NCBI RefSeq assembly: GCF_900215465.1
Contig: NZ_OBEH01000003.1
Coordinates: 434,001-498,000 of the forward strand
DNA length: 64,000 bases
From: Flagellimonas pacifica
GTDB lineage: Bacteria > Bacteroidota > Bacteroidia > Flavobacteriales > Flavobacteriaceae
Reading direction: 5' to 3'
The notes below the pieces were generated by a model, which was not told the DNA's origin, searched no databases, and saw only the letters and a list, made by a program, of their open reading frames with translations. Each line of letters starts with the position of its first letter. Within the stretch, counting starts at the first letter, position 1. Below, in pieces: positions 55,716 to 63,491 of the stretch. The translations under genes and the position numbers were made by a program.

Positions 55716-56121
55716 CATAGAAAAATTATTGGAGAAGTATTTTGAGGCAACCACTACAGTGGTCGAAGAAAAAACATTGCAAGCTTATTTTTCCCAAGAA
55801 AGTGTACCAACACATCTGGAGCAATATAAGTCCATGTTCAACTACTTTTCCAACGCCAAGGAAGAACGATATACCAAGCAGGTACCATTAAAACCTAGAA
55901 AAAACTATTACAAGTGGATTTCCGTTGCGGCCGTAGCAGTTTTGACCTGTGGCATTTATTTTGGTAATGAAATCAAAGAAAAAAGAGAGGCGGAGTATGC
56001 CTATCAAGAAACAAAAAAGGCTTTTGAGCTCTTAGCGGAGAATTTTGGGAAAGGCACAGAAAAGGTGGCCTATTTACAAGAGTTTGAAGTAGCAAAACAA
56101 AAAATTTATAATAATAATTAA
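55702..56121 (+). CDS. Membrane protein, candidate anti-sigma factor
   Basis: A 139-residue protein overlapping the sigma gene. A cytoplasmic part (1-70) with ENIEKLLEKYFEATTT-like helices precedes one transmembrane helix (WISVAAVAVLTCGIYFG), then a charged external helical tail (AYQETKKAFELLAENFGKG). There is no zinc motif. Position after an ECF sigma gene with overlap supports an anti-sigma role, which remains inferred. Confidence 0.65.
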   Translation: MELDNIEKLLEKYFEATTTVVEEKTLQAYFSQESVPTHLEQYKSMFNYFSNAKEERYTKQVPLKPRKNYYKWISVAAVAVLTCGIYFGNEIKEKREAEYAYQETKKAFELLAENFGKGTEKVAYLQEFEVAKQKIYNNN

Positions 56122-56131
56122 ATCGTAAAAA

Positions 56132-56671
56132 ATGAAAAGGAATATTTTAATCATTTTAATAGCAGTACTACCACTTTCAGGTTTTTCGCAATCGCTGTTC
56201 GATAAGTTCGAGGATTTGGATGACGTGACCTCGGTGGTAGTGAACAAAAGTATGTTCAACCTGTTGGCAAAGATAGATGTGGAGGTAGATGACCAAGAAG
56301 CCCAGGACTTTATGGATATTGCCAGTAGCCTTAAAAGCTTAAAGGTATTTACTACAGACAATAAGGAAATTGGAGATGACATGAAATCATCCGTGAACAG
56401 ATACCTAAAATCGGCTACCATGGAAGAGTTGATGAGGGTAAAAGACAAGGATACCAATGTGAAGTTTTATATTAAACAAGGTAGGGATGACGACCATGTA
56501 AGTGAATTGTTAATGTTCGTTACTGGGTTGAAGGAAGTTGAAGCGAATGGGCAAAAATTTGAGACCGTGTTGCTTTCTCTTACAGGGGATATTGATTTGA
56601 ACAAGATCAATTCGTTGACCAATAAGATGAATCTGCCAAAAGAGCTGAACAAGGCGGGTAAGAAACAATAA
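56132..56671 (+). CDS. DUF4252 protein 1
   Basis: A 179-residue exported protein (signal peptide LPLSGFSQ ending). The mature part contains FDKFEDLDDVTSVVVNKSMFNL, MRVKDKDTNVKFYIKQG and ELLMFVTG-like segments that define DUF4252. It is a clear paralog of the next gene, with the same order of motifs. Function unknown; presence behind an ECF sigma gene suggests an envelope stress output. Confidence 0.82.
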   Translation: MKRNILIILIAVLPLSGFSQSLFDKFEDLDDVTSVVVNKSMFNLLAKIDVEVDDQEAQDFMDIASSLKSLKVFTTDNKEIGDDMKSSVNRYLKSATMEELMRVKDKDTNVKFYIKQGRDDDHVSELLMFVTGLKEVEANGQKFETVLLSLTGDIDLNKINSLTNKMNLPKELNKAGKKQ

Positions 56672-56679
56672 ACAACAAA

Positions 56680-56724
56680 CGGTTTTTAGTTGGCAGAGCT
56701 TAGCTTTCTGTCAGCTTTAAACCG
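56680..56724 (+). repeat. Imperfect hairpin between DUF4252 genes 1 and 2
   Basis: An 18-base arm at 56680-56697 pairs with 56707-56724 apart from a 2-bp internal loop and G-U pairs. No T-run follows, so it looks more like an RNA processing or stabilising element than a terminator. Confidence 0.45.
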
Positions 56725-56753
56725 ATTTCAAAAATCAATCAAAAAACATCAAA

Positions 56754-57296
56754 ATGAAAAAAGTTATTATAATACTATTGGCAGGAATGCTTCCCTATTT
56801 GGGAATTTCACAGTCAATATTCGATAAGTTTGAAAATTCGGATAGAATAGGAACGGTAACCATTAATAATGGTATGCTTAAGATAGCTGCTACAATGATG
56901 GCCGATGATAAAGATGAGGATACTAAAGATTTTGTGGAGTTGGCAAAAAGCATTAACAATATCAAAATCTTTCTTTCCGAAGATGATGGTGCGGCAGCAG
57001 ACATGGCAACAACCATGAAACAGTATGTTAGGTCATCAAAATTGGAAGAATTAATGAAAGTTAAGGATGGAGACACCAATCTTAAGTTCTACATCAAACA
57101 GGGGAAAAATGAAGATAGGGTAGAAGAATTATTGATGTTCGTAACCGGAATAGATGACAAGGAGCATGGAGGTAACCATCATAATTTTGAAACAGTATTA
57201 TTGACCATGACAGGGGATATTGACCTGACCAAAGTGGGTTCGTTGACAAAGAAAATGAAACTTCACAAGGGATTGGAAAAATTGGATAAAGAATAA
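56754..57296 (+). CDS. DUF4252 protein 2
   Basis: A 180-residue exported paralog of the gene just upstream. Shared segments include QSIFDKFEN, LEELMKVKDGDTNLKFYIKQ, VEELLMFVTGIDD and LTMTGDIDLTKVGSLTKKM. The signal peptide ends GISQ. The insert EHGGNHHN is specific to this copy. Duplication of this gene is evident from the near-identical motif order. Confidence 0.82.
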   Translation: MKKVIIILLAGMLPYLGISQSIFDKFENSDRIGTVTINNGMLKIAATMMADDKDEDTKDFVELAKSINNIKIFLSEDDGAAADMATTMKQYVRSSKLEELMKVKDGDTNLKFYIKQGKNEDRVEELLMFVTGIDDKEHGGNHHNFETVLLTMTGDIDLTKVGSLTKKMKLHKGLEKLDKE

Positions 57297-57315
57297 CACA
57301 ATCAAAAAAATACAG

Positions 57316-57855
57316 ATGAAAAATATAGTTAAAAGTTTGATGATCACAGGAACCGTACTTTTGGCTTCCTGTTCATCACAACAAAGTCTACAGGAGTATT
57401 ATGTGGACAATTCAGAGAACCCCAACTTCATTGTTGTTGATGTGCCGGCGAGCATCCTTAAAATGGATGGAGTGGATTTAACCGATACGCAACGGAATGC
57501 TGTAGAATCCTTGAGGAAGTTCAACCTTTTGGCCTTTAAAAAGAACGAGGACAATGCTGCGGAATATAAAGTTGAAAAAGCCAAAGTAAAGGAGATTCTA
57601 AAAGATGATGAGTTTGTGGAACTCATGAAGATCAATTCCTCTTATGGAAAAGGTGTAATAAAATATCTTGGAGATGAAGATGCCATTGATGAGGTAATTA
57701 TATATGGTGATAGTAAGGATAAAGGCTTTGCCTTGGTCAGGGTTTTGGGCAAGGATATGAATCCCGCACACATAGTACAACTTATGCAGGCCATTCAAAA
57801 ATCGGACTACAAGGGAGAAGGACTTGGCGAAATAGGAGAGTTTTTGAAGGGATAA
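57316..57855 (+). CDS. DUF4252 lipoprotein 3
   Basis: A 179-residue lipoprotein (VLLASCSSQQ, Cys about 19). It is the most diverged of the three: VVDVPASILKMDGVDLTD, VEKAKVKEILKDDEFVELMK and KGFALVRVLGKDMNPAHIVQL. It has the same length and overall pattern as the two upstream proteins, but a lipid anchor. A terminator follows, so it ends the ECF operon. Confidence 0.78.
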   Translation: MKNIVKSLMITGTVLLASCSSQQSLQEYYVDNSENPNFIVVDVPASILKMDGVDLTDTQRNAVESLRKFNLLAFKKNEDNAAEYKVEKAKVKEILKDDEFVELMKINSSYGKGVIKYLGDEDAIDEVIIYGDSKDKGFALVRVLGKDMNPAHIVQLMQAIQKSDYKGEGLGEIGEFLKG

Positions 57856-57881
57856 CCAATAGTAAATCAAAAAACGGAATT

Positions 57882-57908
57882 CGGGCAACTTTAGTTGCCC
57901 GTTTTTGT
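57882..57908 (+). terminator. Terminator of the ECF-DUF4252 operon
   Basis: Perfect 9-bp stem CGGGCAACT / AGTTGCCCG with a TT loop, then TTTTTG. It lies 27 bp after the last DUF4252 stop codon. Confidence 0.92.
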
Positions 57909-57993
57909 TTTTAAGAGATTCATGGATTTTGTGTGACCTTCTTTTTATATTAGTGTCTCATTACAAGAACGCTAACAAATCAAACGTACTACT

Positions 57994-58809
57994 ATGGAAA
58001 AAGCACAAGAATGGATGAATTATGGATTGGATTTGGCCAAAGAATTTGGACCCAAATTGCTCACTGCAATTCTCATTTATATTATTGGTTCATGGGTCAT
58101 CAAAAGAATTATTGGAGCTGCCCGTAATGTAATGTCCAAGAGCAAATATGACGAATCTTTGCAACGATTTTTGTTGAATCTGACCACATGGGCGCTTAAA
58201 GTGTTCTTGATTATTATTGTGATATCTAGACTTGGAGTAGATGTTACCACCTTTGCCGCTGTAATTGCTGCTGCTGGTTTGGCCATTGGATTGGCACTTC
58301 AAGGTTCGCTTTCCAATTTTGCGGGAGGAGTACTGCTCATGATATTTAAACCCTATCGAATTGGTGATTTAATTGAAGCCCAGGGCGTTTTAGGAGTCGT
58401 AAAAGAAATCGAGATTTTTACAACAAAATTGATCACACCTGAAAATAAACTCGCCATTGTTCCCAACGGTGCCCTGGCAAATGGAAACATTGTAAACTAC
58501 ACCGCTGAAGGCAAAATTCGTGTGGATACCGTTATAGGTGTAGGTTATGGTGAAGACATTAAAAAAACCAAAGAAGTGTTGCTGAATGTGTTGACCTCAA
58601 ACCCTCAGGTACTACAAGATCCTGCTCCTTCGGTAAATGTAATGGAATTGGCGGATAGTTCTGTGAATTTTGCAGTGCGTCCATTCTGTAAACCAGAGGA
58701 TTATTGGGATGTCTATTTTGCAACCTATGAAAACTGTAAAATAGCATTGGATAACGCTGGAATTGAAATTCCATACCCACACTCTGTGGAAATCCATAAA
58801 GAAGGATAG
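57994..58809 (+). CDS. Small-conductance mechanosensitive channel, MscS type
   Basis: A 271-residue homolog of E. coli MscS. Three N-terminal helices include the pore segment VTTFAAVIAAAGLAIGLALQG-like stretch followed by SLSNFAGGVLLMIFKPYRIGD, the family signature. The beta and alpha-beta C-terminal domain ends at EIPYPHSVEIHKEG. It opens on membrane stretch to release solutes during osmotic downshock. It has its own terminator-free 3' side facing the variable region. Confidence 0.92.
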   Translation: MEKAQEWMNYGLDLAKEFGPKLLTAILIYIIGSWVIKRIIGAARNVMSKSKYDESLQRFLLNLTTWALKVFLIIIVISRLGVDVTTFAAVIAAAGLAIGLALQGSLSNFAGGVLLMIFKPYRIGDLIEAQGVLGVVKEIEIFTTKLITPENKLAIVPNGALANGNIVNYTAEGKIRVDTVIGVGYGEDIKKTKEVLLNVLTSNPQVLQDPAPSVNVMELADSSVNFAVRPFCKPEDYWDVYFATYENCKIALDNAGIEIPYPHSVEIHKEG

Positions 58810-59341
58810 TTGTCACAATGATTATCCTCTTCATGTCTAAGGATGGTGGAAATGTATAGGAAAGTAAATTAGCAAACATCGAGCACAGTTGGGAAGCAAA
58901 ATATTCTCTACTGTGCTCGAGTCGTTTAGTATAAATATTATCTATCTCAATCTATAACCTACATACACCAATCTGCACTAGATTTTTAAATCAAAATTCC
59001 CGAACTTCACTTATCGGGCGATATAGTTCATTAAAACGAACCATATCTTAAGCGTTGTGCTTAATACAAAAAGACTCTCTTTATTTGAACCTTATAAGAG
59101 ATTTTTTTAATTTTATACTCTAATCAAATTTTATGTTTATTACATCTGTAATATCATATTCGGATTTTGTAAAATAGATAGTCAATTTTCTTTGACTATC
59201 ACCATCCTTTACTTCAGCCAATAATCTGAAGCATTTCTACTTACTTACATTTTACAAATAACACATTAATTGTGAACGCTTTTGTATTTATATTAATTTA
59301 TGAATACCGTAAGTGTTTGCAATATTTAAAACACACAGAAT
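58810..59341. other. 532-bp AT-rich gap with inverted repeats and a dispersed element
   Basis: No credible gene. It contains a perfect 11-bp inverted repeat (58879-58889 with 58910-58920, TCGAGCACAGT), the first copy of the 90-bp element (58978-59068) and a perfect 9-bp hairpin (59177-59185 with 59192-59200, GATAGTCAA). The rest is AT-rich without recognisable features. Confidence 0.6.
58978..59068 (+). repeat. Dispersed 90-bp element, copy A
   Basis: Begins CTAGATTTTT, has the block CCCGAACTTCAC, then CATTAAAACG, and ends near AAGCGTTGTGCTTAATA. By eye it aligns with the sequence at 63389-63478 over its full length with a single one-base gap. The CCCGA...TCGGG pair within it can form a small hairpin. 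Confidence 0.6.
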
Positions 59342-60406
59342 ATGAAATTAGAACATTTCGGATATAACGACAAAATAGAAAAACTAAGAATTCAACATAA
59401 TCTAGTAGACTTTAAAATTGGAAGAATTATTTCCGAGCATAAGGAAAGATATATTGTTAAAACAGAAAAAGGGGAGTTCGATGCAGAAATTATAGGGAAT
59501 TTAAGATATACCGCAAATACTCGAAAAGATTTTCCTGCTGTAGGAGATTGGGTTGCAATTTCTGAATATGATGATAAAGTTCTCATACACTCTATTTTCC
59601 CCAGAAGAACCATCATAGAAAGACAAACAGTTGGGAAACAAGGTGAAAAACAAATCATAGCAACAAATATTGACTTTGCTTTTATTGTACAAGCAGTTGA
59701 CAGGGATTTTAATATCAATCGAATAGAAAGATATCTGACAATTTGCAATACGTCCAATGTAAAACCGATTATCATTCTCAATAAAATTGACTTGATAAAC
59801 GATAATGTTTTAAATGATTTGATGTCCAAAGTTCAAGAAAGAATGAAACAAGTACCAGTAATTGCTATAAGCAATGAGTCCCAAAAAGGGATTGAGAAAG
59901 TAAAAGAGTATATATTAAAGGGCAAGACATACTGTTTATTGGGCTCATCAGGAGTAGGAAAATCAAGTCTTCTAAACAATCTTTCTGGTAAGCAACTGAT
60001 GAAAACAAATACAATTAGCATAAGTACCAATAAAGGACGACATGTTACAAGTCACCGAGAACTGATAGTTCTTGAAAATAGAGGAATTATAATTGACAAT
60101 CCGGGAATGAGAGAAGTGGGTATCGCAGATTCAGATGAAGGCTTGGAAAAGACATTTGAAAAAATAGTTGAGCTATCCAAAAACTGTAAATTCAAGGATT
60201 GTTCCCATACAATAGAAATTGATTGTGCTGTTATCACAGCCGTTGAAAGTGAAAAAGTAGATAAATTGTTCTATGAAAATTATCTGAAAATGAAACGAGA
60301 AAAAGAACATTTTGAATTGACTATTGCTGAAAAACGCAAAAAGGATAAAGACTTTGGAAAAATGGTCAAACAATTTAAAAATTTAAAAAAATCAAATAAG
60401 CACTAA
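59342..60406 (+). CDS. rsgA: Ribosome small subunit-dependent GTPase A (RsgA/YjeQ-type)
   Basis: A 354-residue circularly permuted GTPase: OB-fold (about 20-95), then G4 NKID at 147-150, G1 GSSGVGKSS at 201-209, G3 DNPGMRE at 252-258, and a zinc knuckle with C282, C287, H289 and C295. It acts in 30S subunit maturation. It is AT-rich, with many ATA and AAA codons, and stands alone among repeat-bearing gaps. A second rsgA elsewhere in the genome is possible; this one may be the accessory, transferred copy. The family call is firm. Confidence 0.88.
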   Translation: MKLEHFGYNDKIEKLRIQHNLVDFKIGRIISEHKERYIVKTEKGEFDAEIIGNLRYTANTRKDFPAVGDWVAISEYDDKVLIHSIFPRRTIIERQTVGKQGEKQIIATNIDFAFIVQAVDRDFNINRIERYLTICNTSNVKPIIILNKIDLINDNVLNDLMSKVQERMKQVPVIAISNESQKGIEKVKEYILKGKTYCLLGSSGVGKSSLLNNLSGKQLMKTNTISISTNKGRHVTSHRELIVLENRGIIIDNPGMREVGIADSDEGLEKTFEKIVELSKNCKFKDCSHTIEIDCAVITAVESEKVDKLFYENYLKMKREKEHFELTIAEKRKKDKDFGKMVKQFKNLKKSNKH

Positions 60407-60416
60407 GCACAGCAAC

Positions 60417-60526
60417 GTGTATGAGTAATAGCGGTTTGGGAACCAATTCAAGCCGCTATTTTATTTAATTTAAAGTATACTGAAAACTAAAAAGTAGTCT
60501 CCATAAATTTGTTACCACTCATACAC
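60417..60526. repeat. Long-range inverted repeat after rsgA
   Basis: GTGTATGAGTAA at 60417-60428 pairs with TTACCACTCATACAC at 60512-60526 (two extra bases in the right arm). The left arm is preceded by CAAC. The pair encloses a terminator-like hairpin at 60427-60466. The imperfect palindrome recalls recombination-site structures, but no integrase is in the window. Confidence 0.5.
60427..60466 (+). terminator. Probable rsgA terminator
   Basis: Stem TAGCGGTTTG / CAAGCCGCTA (one G-U pair) with a 10-base loop, followed by TTTTATTTAATTT. It lies 22 bp after the rsgA stop. Confidence 0.65.
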
Positions 60527-60568
60527 AAGACCAATAAGTGCACTCCCAAAATCTCAGGACTATTTTGT

Positions 60569-60607
60569 CTAGGTTTTTCATCCAAAATTCACGAACTTCA
60601 TCTATCC
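60569..60607 (+). repeat. Dispersed element, partial copy C
   Basis: CTAGGTTTTTCATCC, then AAAATTCACGAACTTCATCT: matches the first 40 bp of copy A, after which the similarity stops. It lies upstream of the Crp-like gene. Confidence 0.5.
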
Positions 60608-60668
60608 TAACTTTGAACTTTTTTGAATTGAATTTTACCTCAGTTTTGGTTGGGTGTAAAACCAACAA

Positions 60669-61247
60669 ATGACCAAAAGTGCATTAGCAAATCACATAAA
60701 ATCTGTACTGATCCTTTCAGAAGAGGAATTATCGGAAATCCTAAGCTATTTTGATTTTCATAAACTCACGAAAAAGGAAACTCTGCTCTCTGCAGGCAAA
60801 TTGTGTAACAGACTTTTTTTTGTTGAAAAAGGCTGTTTGCAATTGTACTTTATTGACGATTTGGGAAACCACAAGACCACCCAGTTTGCTATGGAGCATT
60901 GGTGGCTGACCGATTTTTTAGCGTTTCAAAACCAAAAACCATCCAATTTCTATGTTGAAACAGTTGAAAAGTCAAAGGTGCTGTCGATTTCCTTTTCTAA
61001 ACATCAAGAACTGTTGGATAAATGTCCCAAAATGGAAAAATATTATAGGAACATATACGAAACAGCTTATGGAGCTGCGCTAATGCGTTTAAAATACATG
61101 AACAGCCTTTCCAAAGAAGAGATGTTTTTTATGTTTCGGGATAATTTCCCCGAATTTGTGCAGCGGGTACCACAATATCTTCTAGCTAGTTTTCTTGGTT
61201 TAACACCTGAATATCTGAGCGAAATCAAAAAAAAGCAACTTTCTTAA
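60669..61247 (+). CDS. Crp/Fnr-family transcriptional regulator
   Basis: A 192-residue regulator with an N-terminal cyclic-nucleotide-binding-type domain (KETLLSAGKLCNRLFFVEKGC around 35-55, TTQFAMEHWWLTDF) and a short C-terminal helix-turn-helix (QYLLASFLGLTPEYLSEIKKK). Such short Bacteroidota members often lack the cAMP-contacting Arg-Ser pair, so the ligand is unknown. The downstream NDH-2-like gene, 68 bp away, is the obvious candidate target. Confidence 0.88.
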   Translation: MTKSALANHIKSVLILSEEELSEILSYFDFHKLTKKETLLSAGKLCNRLFFVEKGCLQLYFIDDLGNHKTTQFAMEHWWLTDFLAFQNQKPSNFYVETVEKSKVLSISFSKHQELLDKCPKMEKYYRNIYETAYGAALMRLKYMNSLSKEEMFFMFRDNFPEFVQRVPQYLLASFLGLTPEYLSEIKKKQLS

Positions 61248-61315
61248 GCCAGCTTAATTTTTTCGATTGTAGCGCTTCTTATCTTTGTTTTATTATATAA
61301 AAGGGAGGCTTGACT

Positions 61316-62581
61316 ATGAAAAAAATGGTTGTTGTGGGAGGCGGTTTTGCAGGTTTGGAACTTATTAAAGGATTAGGGAATTCGATAGATTACCAGATTA
61401 CCTTGGTAGACAGCAACAACTATAATTTCTTCCCACCTTTAATTTATCAGGTTTCCACAGGTTTTATGGAGCCATCAGCCATAAGCTATCCGTTTCGGAA
61501 AATTCTTCGAAAATTAAAAAACGTTCGTTTTCGTCTTGGCTCCCTTGAAAGGGTTGTTCCAGAAGAAAACAAAATCATACTGAGCAACGGGGAGCTGGAA
61601 TATGATATTCTTGTAATGGCTACAGGGACGGAGACCAACTTTTTTGGGAATGCAAACATCGCGGAAAAAAGTTTGCCCATGAAAACCATAAGTGATGCAT
61701 TATCCCTTCGAAACATTATCCTGACCCGATTGGACCGTGCTACAAGAATTCATGATACTGAGGAAAGAAAAAGACACCTAACCTTTGTTATTGCGGGTGC
61801 AGGACCTACCGGAGTTGAACTTTCGGGTATACTGGCAGAAATGAAGACTTCCGTTATCTTGAAAGATTACCCTGAGTTAAAAGAGAAGGATCTTGGAAAA
61901 ATATATTTAATTGACGGACAAGAATCCGTTTTGGCCGCCATGTCAAAAAATGCACAGAATTATACCAGCAAAAAGCTGTCTGAACTAAGCGTCAACTTGA
62001 TTACGGATACCTTGGTCAAGGATTTTGATGGGGAGACGGTATTTTTGTCCAACGGAAATAAGATTCACTCCAAAAATCTTATTTGGGCGGCCGGGGTGTC
62101 GGCCAAAACATTTCCAGGTTTTTCTAAAGATAGTTTTGGTACCGGTAGGAGATTGATGACCAATCAATTTAACCAAGTTCATTCATATAATAATATTTAC
62201 GCATTGGGCGACTGTGCTTTGGTTTCTGGGGATAATAATTACCCTAAAGGGCATCCACAATTGGCGCAACCTGCTTTGCAGCAAGCAAAAAATCTGGCTG
62301 GAAACTTAAGACGAAAAGATAATGCTTGGAAGCCGTTTAAATACCATGATAAAGGTTCCTTGGCCATTATAGGAAGAAATAAGGCAGTGTTGGATTTTCC
62401 AGGACAGAAACAATTCTTTAAAGGTTTTGGAGCTTGGATGGTATGGATTTTTGTGCATATTATGGGGCTCGTCAACTTTAAGAACAAAATTAGAACCTTG
62501 TACAACTGGCTTGGTTACTACATCTACAAGGACCAATATTTTAGAATGATCATTAAACCTACGGATAGAATCAATAAATAA
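61316..62581 (+). CDS. NAD(P)/FAD-dependent oxidoreductase, NDH-2 type
   Basis: A 421-residue flavoprotein with two Rossmann loops, VVGGGFAGLELI at 6-17 (FAD) and GAGPTGVELSG at 161-171 (NADH), plus YALGDCAL late in the chain. It fits type II NADH:quinone dehydrogenase: it passes electrons from NADH to quinone without pumping protons. The C-terminal hydrophobic segment GAWMVWIFVHIMGL can anchor it to the membrane. The start chosen is the ATG at 61316, six bases after an AAGGGAGG Shine-Dalgarno-like site, rare for this phylum; a TTG two codons upstream is less likely. A TATCTTTG -7 box is at 61280-61287. Confidence 0.9.
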   Translation: MKKMVVVGGGFAGLELIKGLGNSIDYQITLVDSNNYNFFPPLIYQVSTGFMEPSAISYPFRKILRKLKNVRFRLGSLERVVPEENKIILSNGELEYDILVMATGTETNFFGNANIAEKSLPMKTISDALSLRNIILTRLDRATRIHDTEERKRHLTFVIAGAGPTGVELSGILAEMKTSVILKDYPELKEKDLGKIYLIDGQESVLAAMSKNAQNYTSKKLSELSVNLITDTLVKDFDGETVFLSNGNKIHSKNLIWAAGVSAKTFPGFSKDSFGTGRRLMTNQFNQVHSYNNIYALGDCALVSGDNNYPKGHPQLAQPALQQAKNLAGNLRRKDNAWKPFKYHDKGSLAIIGRNKAVLDFPGQKQFFKGFGAWMVWIFVHIMGLVNFKNKIRTLYNWLGYYIYKDQYFRMIIKPTDRINK

Positions 62582-62590
62582 TAGACTAGT

Positions 62591-63346
62591 ATGAAAACGT
62601 ATAGCATAATGGCGACAGCAATATTTACAGCCCTAATTATGGGCTGCAATACGGAGAAATCGAAAAACAAAATTGAAAATAAGGATATCAGTAAAACTGA
62701 GGTACTATCCGATACACTTACCAAGCACTTAAAACCGTTCAATCCCCAATTGCCAACTATTGGGCTCCTGATGTTCAATGGGGTTTTGCAGGGGGAGGTG
62801 ATAGCCACTTCAGATGTTTTTGCGAAACCCAATCAAAAAATGGAGCAACTTTTTAACGTAATCACCGTAGCAGAAACCCTAAATCCGATAACCACAGAAG
62901 AGGGTATGCATTTTGTTCCTGATTACACTTTTGAGAATTGTCCAAAATTAACGGCCTTATTTGTTCCCAGTGGATATGATATGTTCGCCCATGTGCGCAA
63001 TAAAAAAATGGTGGATTTTATCAGAAAGAAAAACGAGGAAACCCAGTATACGGTCAGTAATTGTGCTGGAGCGCAACTTATTGGTGCCTCTGGAATAGCT
63101 GATGGACATAAAATTGTCACCTATGTTGGCGGTGGAAAACAGTTACAGAAAGATTATCCCAATCTAAAAGTCCAAGATGATAGTTTGGTGACCTTTGTGG
63201 AGGATGGGAAGTTTAGTTCATCCAATGGAAACTTGACGAGCTACATTTCTGCATTGAATTTATTGGAAAAAATGACTAGTGTTGAACATAGGGAATTTGT
63301 AGAAAGCTATTTATACATTGACCAACTTCAAAATTGGAAAAGATAG
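62591..63346 (+). CDS. DJ-1/PfpI-family lipoprotein
   Basis: A 251-residue protein whose N-terminus is a lipoprotein signal (TALIMGCNTEK, Cys19). The body is a class I glutamine amidotransferase-like domain: IGLLMFNGVLQGEVIATSDVF, LFVPSGYD, and the nucleophile elbow VSNCAGAQLIGASG with Cys158. Closest in type are the N-terminal domains of GlxA-like and isonitrile hydratase-like proteins. Export to the envelope as a lipoprotein is unusual for DJ-1 relatives. It lies 9 bp after the NDH-2 gene and is cotranscribed. Confidence 0.82.
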   Translation: MKTYSIMATAIFTALIMGCNTEKSKNKIENKDISKTEVLSDTLTKHLKPFNPQLPTIGLLMFNGVLQGEVIATSDVFAKPNQKMEQLFNVITVAETLNPITTEEGMHFVPDYTFENCPKLTALFVPSGYDMFAHVRNKKMVDFIRKKNEETQYTVSNCAGAQLIGASGIADGHKIVTYVGGGKQLQKDYPNLKVQDDSLVTFVEDGKFSSSNGNLTSYISALNLLEKMTSVEHREFVESYLYIDQLQNWKR

Positions 63347-63388
63347 GTATTGTAACAAATAATCTAGCGCCCTTTCCTTCAATTTACG

Positions 63389-63478
63389 TTAGATTTTTAG
63401 GTGGATTTTCCCGAACTTCACGTACCGGTTGCTAAGGAATCATTAACACGATTCTTAGATTAAACGCTGTACATAATT
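63389..63478 (+). repeat. Dispersed 90-bp element, copy B
   Basis: TTAGATTTTTAGG, the block CCCGAACTTCAC, CATTAACACG and AAACGCTGTACATAATT. Aligns to copy A throughout. It ends 13 bp before the CPBP protease start, so it forms that gene's leader. Confidence 0.6.
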
Positions 63479-63491
63479 AAAAAAGTCAACT

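Noticed and set aside
58810..59341. Small gene or tRNA in the long gap before rsgA
   Set aside because: No cloverleaf, no GGTTCGAAT-type arm and no frame with start and domain; only inverted repeats and the dispersed element were seen.
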